The notes under the pieces were generated by a model. The model searched no databases and was not told the origin of the DNA. It saw only the letters and a list, made by a program, of their open reading frames with translations. This document shows positions 9,390 to 13,294 of a stretch of 13,294 nucleotides of DNA, piece by piece; position 1 is the stretch's first letter, and every line of letters begins with the position of its first letter. The position numbers and the translations under genes were made by a program. This DNA is from Litoreibacter sp. (GTDB lineage: Bacteria; Pseudomonadota; Alphaproteobacteria; Rhodobacterales; Rhodobacteraceae): contig JABDPP010000414.1 in assembly GCA_013042765.1 (NCBI GenBank), forward strand, positions 1 to 13,294, written 5' to 3'.

Positions 9390-9958
9390 CTGTGGGCGGC
9401 GTGGTAGTCTTCGTTCGGGCGCATATCCACCGCCGATGCGATCCGGTTCGTCATGTTGAAAAACCCGGCCACAGCCGCGATATCCCAAATGTCGCGTTCG
9501 GAGAAACCGACCTGTCGCAGCTTCTCTCGGTCAGCCTCATCGATCCGGTAGCTTGCCTCCGTCATCGCGACTGCGAAATCCAACATTGCCCGCTGGCGCG
9601 CATCAAGATCGGCCACCCGGTAATTCAGGACGAGGGCCTCGCCCAGGGCCGGGTCTCCCGACAGTTCCCGAACTGCAGCACCGTGGGCCACGAGGCAGTA
9701 AAAGCAGCGATTGACCGACGAAACCGCAACCGCGATCATTTCACGTTCAAGCTTTGACAATCCGCTGTCGGCCAACATCACGTCATTGTAGAGCGCCGAA
9801 AAGGCGTCGAGCTTGCTCTGGTCGAACGCGTAGGCCTGAAGGACGTTCGGGATCAGACCCAGCTTCTCCTGACAGATGTCGAAATACTTCTGAACCGGCG
9901 CGGGCAGGGGGTCCATCATCGGCAGGTTGAGGGCGGTTACATTCGGCTTGTCGGTCAC
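9386..9958 (-). CDS. AhpD-like / carboxymuconolactone decarboxylase-family protein (peroxidase-related)
   Basis: A 190-residue cytosolic protein of the AhpD-like superfamily, in the size class usually labelled peroxidase-related enzyme. The redox motif C85-x2-C88-x3-H92 (RCFYCLVAH) and preceding acidic residues (E71, E73) match the AhpD core, where the cysteine pair reduces peroxide- or disulfide-type substrates; the true substrate is unknown. Residues 69-100 hold the core and 120-180 a second helical repeat. The start is a GTG at 9958 with AGAAGG about nine bases upstream; it leaves 13 bases after the upstream GNAT gene. A start at the MM pair (residues 14-15) would lack such a signal. Its stop overlaps the OmpA-family start by four bases (ATGA), so their expression is coupled, though a functional link between them is not obvious. 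Confidence 0.9.
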   Translation of the reverse strand: MTDKPNVTALNLPMMDPLPAPVQKYFDICQEKLGLIPNVLQAYAFDQSKLDAFSALYNDVMLADSGLSKLEREMIAVAVSSVNRCFYCLVAHGAAVRELSGDPALGEALVLNYRVADLDARQRAMLDFAVAMTEASYRIDEADREKLRQVGFSERDIWDIAAVAGFFNMTNRIASAVDMRPNEDYHAAHR

Positions 9959-9971
9959 GATTACGGGCCTT

Positions 9972-10691
9972 CTAAGAACGTTCTATCCGGTAGTGATATG
10001 CACCACACTCGCGCATGCCCAGAGAGCTGTAAAGCGCAGTTGCCGCTCTATTCGCGCGCGTCACTGCGAGGGCGAAATCGGTTGCGCCTTGCCCGAGAGC
10101 CCATTTGGCAGCCGCGAGGGCCAGGTTCCGCCCGAGCCCCTGACGACGCTCATCCTCCAGAATTTCCAGAGCGTGCAACATCGCTACCTGGCCGTGAAGG
10201 GCCACGAAGGCCGCGCCAGCGGGCTTGTTGTTAATTCGGCCAAGGATCCCAGTCTTGGGCCCGGATACCCGCTCCATCACGGCTTGCCGGGCCGCCCCGA
10301 CACCACCAGCTTGCCAGATATCCCGCATGATTTGGAGAGGTTCCCAGATCGGAAAGGCCGACAGGGGCGGAATCTCGATCTCTCCCAGGTCCCTGATAGG
10401 AACATGGAAGAGAATCGTCGGATCGACGACCTCATAGCCATTCCCGGCCAGAATAGTGTCTAATTCAGTTTGTTCTGGCTTTAGGGAAAACAGGGAAGTC
10501 TGGCCAAGTGCACGCATCTCCTGTTCGGCCCGGGCAACGTCAGAAGTGCCGCCCGCATCCGTCTCCAGCGTTGCGGCTGAAACGCGTTTTCCCCCACCCG
10601 CGCCCTCGCGGATTACCCAATCCCCCACGGTCTTGCGTGAAAGTGGAGGCCACGTCGCCTCGAGAGTATCGAACAGGTCAGAAGAGGTCAT
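9972..10691 (-). CDS. GNAT-family N-acetyltransferase
   Basis: A 239-residue acetyltransferase of the GNAT superfamily, transferring acetyl from acetyl-CoA to an unidentified amine. The acetyl-CoA-binding motif A is clear at about 173-200, with the R/Q-x-x-G-x-G/A signature RRQGLGR (182-188), and the following ANRAATALYSSLGM (213-226) is the usual motif B region. The first ~110 residues are divergent and may form a degenerate second GNAT fold, as in two-domain members. The ATG at 10691 overlaps the TGA of the upstream molybdopterin-binding gene (ATGA), with GAGGG in that gene's last codons acting as a ribosome-binding site at short spacing. It is second in the four-gene unit. Confidence 0.88.
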   Translation of the reverse strand: MTSSDLFDTLEATWPPLSRKTVGDWVIREGAGGGKRVSAATLETDAGGTSDVARAEQEMRALGQTSLFSLKPEQTELDTILAGNGYEVVDPTILFHVPIRDLGEIEIPPLSAFPIWEPLQIMRDIWQAGGVGAARQAVMERVSGPKTGILGRINNKPAGAAFVALHGQVAMLHALEILEDERRQGLGRNLALAAAKWALGQGATDFALAVTRANRAATALYSSLGMRECGAYHYRIERS

Positions 10692-11419
10692 ACGCCCTCA
10701 ACATCCAGTATCTTGGCAAGCTCGGCAATCACTTTGGTCAATTGCGCATCATCAGTCCCGCGCACAACAATATTCGATCCGTACACACCGTCCTTCTGAA
10801 ACGGGTAGGACCCGAAAGAAAGATCCGGATGAGCCTCTGCCATCGCGGCCAGTGGCGCCGCCAGATCACCTTCGCCGCGCATCATCTGGAGTGTGCGCGA
10901 TAGCAAAGGCTGTCCCCCGGTCATCGTCGGCAGCACAGAAGCGACCATTGCGGTAAAGACCGAAGGCACACCGGCCATCACGTGAACATTGCCAAGCGAA
11001 AAGCCCGGAGCCACGGAAACCGGATTATTGATCAAGGTGGCGCCATCGGGGATCCGCGCCATGCGAAGACGCGCTTCGTTCAATTCCCGCCCCGTCTGTG
11101 CGTAATGGGCAGCAAGCAGGCTACGGGCATCTTCGCGAACATCGACCTTCGCATCGAAAGCAATACCGATGGCATCCGCAGTGATGTCATCATGTGTCGG
11201 ACCAATACCGCCGGAGGTGAACACGTGATCATAGGTATCGCTCAGGGCGCGGACCGCTGCCACGATCCTGTCCTGATCGTCAGAGACGACACGAACTTCC
11301 TCCAGATCAATCCCTGCCTTGGTCAGCTCTCCGGCCAGGTGGTACATATTGGCGTCTCTTGTCCGGCCCGACAGGATCTCGTCTCCGATCACCAGCATGG
11401 CGGCAGTGGGGTTTGGCAT
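10688..11419 (-). CDS. Molybdopterin-binding (MoaB/CinA-N-like) domain protein
   Basis: A 243-residue protein with the MoCF_biosynth fold seen in MoaB, MogA and the N-terminal half of CinA. The hallmark TSGGIGPTHDDIT (68-80) and the N-terminal AMLVIGDEILSGRTRDAN (7-24) are those of the CinA-like branch. The C-terminal nicotinamide-nucleotide amidase domain of full CinA (about 400 residues) is absent, so this is a stand-alone domain, common in alphaproteobacteria, and its role (pterin or nucleotide binding) is not established. The ATG at 11419 follows AAGGAG by six bases. The open frame continues upstream to 12277, but that part is antisense to sfsA and was rejected. It is the first gene of the minus-strand unit and is divergent from sfsA, with 45 bases between start codons. 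Confidence 0.88.
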   Translation of the reverse strand: MPNPTAAMLVIGDEILSGRTRDANMYHLAGELTKAGIDLEEVRVVSDDQDRIVAAVRALSDTYDHVFTSGGIGPTHDDITADAIGIAFDAKVDVREDARSLLAAHYAQTGRELNEARLRMARIPDGATLINNPVSVAPGFSLGNVHVMAGVPSVFTAMVASVLPTMTGGQPLLSRTLQMMRGEGDLAAPLAAMAEAHPDLSFGSYPFQKDGVYGSNIVVRGTDDAQLTKVIAELAKILDVEGV

Positions 11420-11429
11420 AGACGACTCC

Positions 11430-11456
11430 TTGAATACAGATTTCCCGAGGTATAGG
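11430..11456 (+). promoter_or_regulatory. Candidate sfsA promoter, possibly giving a leaderless transcript
   Basis: TTGAAT (11430-11435) and TATAGG (11451-11456) are 15 bases apart, shorter than ideal. A start about seven bases after the -10 would fall at 11463-11465, on or next to the sfsA ATG. This agrees with the lack of a Shine-Dalgarno before sfsA. Confidence 0.3.
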
Positions 11457-11476
11457 CCCCCCTCATGCGCTTTCAA
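11449..11476 (-). promoter_or_regulatory. Candidate promoter for the four-gene minus-strand operon
   Basis: On the minus strand, TTGAAA (11476-11471) and TATACC (11454-11449) are separated by 16 bases: five of six and four of six matches to the -35 and -10 consensus. Transcription would start near 11442, about 23 bases before the ATG at 11419. The -35 lies inside the first codons of sfsA, and the TATA core is shared with the opposing sfsA promoter. Confidence 0.45.
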
Positions 11477-12187
11477 ACCCCGCTTTTGCCCGCCACACTG
11501 ATCCGCAGATACAAACGGTTCCTTGCCGACATCCGTCTCGAAGATGGGCGCGAGGTCACGGCACATTGCCCAAATCCTGGCGCTATGCTCGGCCTCAAGG
11601 AACCGGGCATTCGCATCTGGGTGGAACCCAACGACGATCCGCGCAAGAAACTGAAATACGGATGGCGCATCGCTGAGTTGCCCGACGGCCACCTTGCCGG
11701 AATTGACACTGGCATTTCGAACAGGGTCGTCAAGGAGGCGCTTACCGGTCGCGCGATCAACCCGCTCGCCCACTATGGAACCGTGCGACCGGAGGTCGGT
11801 TACGGGACCGGGAGCCGGATCGATTTCCTCCTGCAGCAGGAAGGTCTGCCGGATGCCTATGTCGAGGTGAAGAATGTCCACCTCCGCCGCGAAGATGATT
11901 GGGCAGAGTTCCCCGACAGCGTCACGACACGCGGCGCAAAACATCTGGTCGAACTGGCGAAAGTCTCGGCCTCCGGCGGACGTGCCGTCATGCTGTATCT
12001 CGTCCAACGGACCGATTGCAGCCGGTTCAGGCTCGCTCCGGACCTCGATCCGGCCTACGCGCGCGCTTTTGACAGCGCCCGTGCGGCCGGTGTGGAGATG
12101 CTGTGTTTCGGGACCCATATTTCCGCGGAAGAGATCACTCTGGCAACTCAGTTGTCGGTGGACAGACGGCCGCAATCGGCGGCCTAG
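11465..12187 (+). CDS. sfsA: SfsA family protein (sugar fermentation stimulation protein A)
   Basis: A 240-residue member of the SfsA family (E. coli SfsA is 234). The family was named for raising maltose metabolism in E. coli and binds DNA; its core has a PD-(D/E)xK nuclease-like fold, but its real job is unclear. Family hallmarks are present: HCPNPGAML (34-42), GSRIDF (116-121) with D120, and YVEVKNV (132-138) with E134 and K136 forming the nuclease-like D...ExK arrangement, then EFPDSVTTRGAKHL (148-161). The ATG at 11465 is the natural N-terminus (MRFQTPLLPATLIRRYKRFL); no convincing ribosome-binding site precedes it (AGG, ten bases away, at best). map follows after 44 bases on the same strand, and sfsA beside map is a common alphaproteobacterial arrangement. 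Confidence 0.94.
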   Translation: MRFQTPLLPATLIRRYKRFLADIRLEDGREVTAHCPNPGAMLGLKEPGIRIWVEPNDDPRKKLKYGWRIAELPDGHLAGIDTGISNRVVKEALTGRAINPLAHYGTVRPEVGYGTGSRIDFLLQQEGLPDAYVEVKNVHLRREDDWAEFPDSVTTRGAKHLVELAKVSASGGRAVMLYLVQRTDCSRFRLAPDLDPAYARAFDSARAAGVEMLCFGTHISAEEITLATQLSVDRRPQSAA

Positions 12188-12231
12188 CACTGGCCGATGA
12201 CAATACAATGACCTATATCTTGGACAGGTAA

Positions 12232-13059
12232 ATGGACGGGGCGACATTGGAACACCAGCACAAAGGCCGGATGACAAAGGAAGGGATTCGCATTCACGAG
12301 ACTGCGGATTTCGAAGGCATGCATGCCGCTGGAGCTTTGGCCGCTCAGATCCTCGACGAGATTGCCGATGAGGTCGCGCCAGGCGTCACCACCGGAGCGC
12401 TGGATCAGATCATAACTGACAAAGTGAACGACACCGGGGCAAAATCCGCAACGATCGGTTACAAGGGCTATCAGCATGCCTCCTGCATCAGCGTGAACCA
12501 TGTTGTCTGCCACGGCATTCCAGGTCCGAAGGTTCTCAAAGACGGCGATATCCTGAACATCGACGTAACCGTCATCGTTGACGGGTGGTTTGGCGACACA
12601 AGTCGGATGTATGTCGCCGGACGCCCCAACCGGAAAGCCGAGCGGTTGATCCAGGTCACCCATGACGCGCTGTTCAAGGGGATCGAACAGGTCAAACCCG
12701 GCAATACCTTTGGTGATATCGGGGCCGCGATCCAGAAATATGTGGAATCGAATCGTATGTCCGTGGTGCGGGATTTCTGCGGTCACGGGCTGGGGCGGGT
12801 TTTTCACGCGCCTCCGAACGTGCTGCATTACGGCCGCCCCGGGACGAACGCCACACTCGAAGAAGGCATGTTTTTCACCATCGAGCCGATGGTCAATCTG
12901 GGCCGCCCCGAGACGAAAGTTCTGCCCGACGACTGGACAGCCGTGACACGGGACAGGTCACTCTCGGCGCAGTTTGAGCACTCGGTCGGGGTAACGTCCG
13001 ACGGTGTGGAGATCTTCACCCTGTCTCCTTCCGGCAAGTTCCACCCGACATACGGTTAA
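12232..13059 (+). CDS. map: Type I methionine aminopeptidase
   Basis: Map removes the initiator methionine from new proteins at the ribosome, using two metal ions. All five expected ligands are present in a 275-residue pita-bread fold: D111 (NIDV), D122 (GDTS), H185 (CGHGLG), E218 (TIEPMV) and E249 (QFEHS), plus the active-site H94 (CHGIP). There is no N-terminal zinc-finger extension, so it is the bacterial type I form; the N-terminus before MTKEGIRIHE (residue 14 onward) is slightly longer than in E. coli. The ATG at 12232 has AGG four to six bases upstream; an alternative ATG at codon 14 is possible. The stop lies inside a 13-bp palindrome that adjoins a CtrA-like box before the next gene. 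Confidence 0.96.
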   Translation: MDGATLEHQHKGRMTKEGIRIHETADFEGMHAAGALAAQILDEIADEVAPGVTTGALDQIITDKVNDTGAKSATIGYKGYQHASCISVNHVVCHGIPGPKVLKDGDILNIDVTVIVDGWFGDTSRMYVAGRPNRKAERLIQVTHDALFKGIEQVKPGNTFGDIGAAIQKYVESNRMSVVRDFCGHGLGRVFHAPPNVLHYGRPGTNATLEEGMFFTIEPMVNLGRPETKVLPDDWTAVTRDRSLSAQFEHSVGVTSDGVEIFTLSPSGKFHPTYG

Positions 13060-13060
13060 T

Positions 13061-13075
13061 TTAACCACCGATTAA
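13061..13075 (+). promoter_or_regulatory. CtrA-type binding box (TTAA-N7-TTAA) upstream of the radC-like gene
   Basis: TTAA (13061-13064), exactly seven bases, then TTAA (13072-13075) fits the full CtrA consensus, and the first half reads TTAACCA as in many alphaproteobacterial sites. It lies 24-38 bases before the probable radC start. The first half also forms the right arm of a palindrome, GGTTAA-T-TTAACC (13054-13066), which contains the map stop codon. I saw no other TTAA-N7-TTAA in the parts of the window I checked. Confidence 0.45.
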
Positions 13076-13098
13076 GCAGAATCGCCTGACTTGGCTGC

Positions 13099-13294
13099 AT
13101 GCCGGATCAGGAGACCCAGTTTTGCGAAGCGACGTTGCCAGATATGGCACCGGACATAGCATTGGAAACGGCTGGCCCAGCCCAGCGCGCGGGTGCTCAT
13201 AAACGTGTTCTCAAACATATCGACGATGCCTTACCAGATCATGACGTGCTGGCGCTTATCGTATCTCGCGTCATCGCGCGGGAGTATGTCCGCC
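13099..13294 (+). CDS. radC: Probable RadC (JAB1/MPN-family DNA repair protein), 5' part, runs off right edge
   Basis: The frame opens at the ATG at 13099 (MPDQETQFCEATLP) and is still open at the window end, giving 65 codons. The stretch from about residue 33 (GAHKRVLKHIDDALPDHDVL) resembles the N-terminal HRxRL...LPDYELLELLL region of RadC, whose later JAB1/MPN metal-binding domain would lie beyond the edge. map followed by radC is a familiar order in Rhodobacteraceae, which supports the call. The N-terminus of the family is variable, so the start is uncertain: no Shine-Dalgarno precedes 13099, an in-frame ATG at 13144 is an alternative, and the AGGAGA at 13109-13114 leads only into another frame that soon stops. 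RadC's role in repair is itself debated. Confidence 0.55.
   Translation, partial: MPDQETQFCEATLPDMAPDIALETAGPAQRAGAHKRVLKHIDDALPDHDVLALIVSRVIAREYVR

Noticed and set aside
11420..12277. Upstream extension of the molybdopterin-binding frame, adding 286 residues
   Set aside because: It lies antisense to sfsA, which has all its family motifs, and the ATG at 11419 has an ideal AAGGAG. The extension reads as shadow sequence.
12184..12828. 214-codon open frame antisense to map
   Set aside because: Shadow of map, whose five metal ligands are all present on the plus strand.
13115..13203. TTG-started frame following AGGAGA near the right edge
   Set aside because: The Shine-Dalgarno spacing is attractive, but the frame stops after about 26 codons and resembles nothing. 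The radC-like frame remains open to the end.

Overview
The window looks like a chromosomal segment from an alphaproteobacterium, most likely a marine Rhodobacteraceae (Roseobacter-group) species. The base composition is G+C-rich (roughly 60% by eye). The gene order (molybdopterin-binding protein / sfsA / map / radC-like; CPBP protease beside accD; a pair of proteins resembling Rhodobacterales-only families) is what I would expect of that group. Coding density is very high: no stretch over 300 bases lacks a gene, and the longest gap is about 180 bases (7316-7497).

Layout. 1-1461, minus strand: the 5' part of accD (runs off the left edge), preceded by a CPBP-type intramembrane protease gene. 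1462-1577: divergent promoter region. 1578-3935, plus: ilvD (branched-chain amino acid synthesis) and, three bases later, a small putative lipoprotein gene, then a likely terminator. 4048-5211, plus: two uncharacterised proteins in tandem, the first DUF6478-like. 5291-7315, plus: a full-length FadH-type 2,4-dienoyl-CoA reductase. 7498-8403, plus: a LysR-type regulator, convergent with the next operon. 8439-11419, minus: four genes, read 11419 to 8439, for a molybdopterin-binding domain protein, a GNAT acetyltransferase, an AhpD-like/carboxymuconolactone-decarboxylase protein and an OmpA-family envelope protein. Two of the three junctions are ATGA overlaps and the third gap is 13 bases. 11465-13294, plus: sfsA, map, and the start of a probable radC running off the right edge.

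Function. Most of the content is housekeeping metabolism: fatty-acid synthesis start (AccD), unsaturated fatty-acid breakdown (FadH), valine/isoleucine synthesis (IlvD) and N-terminal methionine removal (Map). I see no mobile element, CRISPR array, tRNA, rRNA or defence system. I also do not see a new multi-gene system that I could defend.

The points most worth a second look are regulatory: a TTAA-N7-TTAA box matching the CtrA consensus just upstream of the radC-like gene; two overlapping divergent promoters sharing one TATA core between the molybdopterin-binding operon and sfsA, with sfsA possibly leaderless; a perfect 11-bp hairpin inside the last codons of the OmpA-family gene that could terminate the convergent lysR transcript; and inverted repeats around fadH and lysR.
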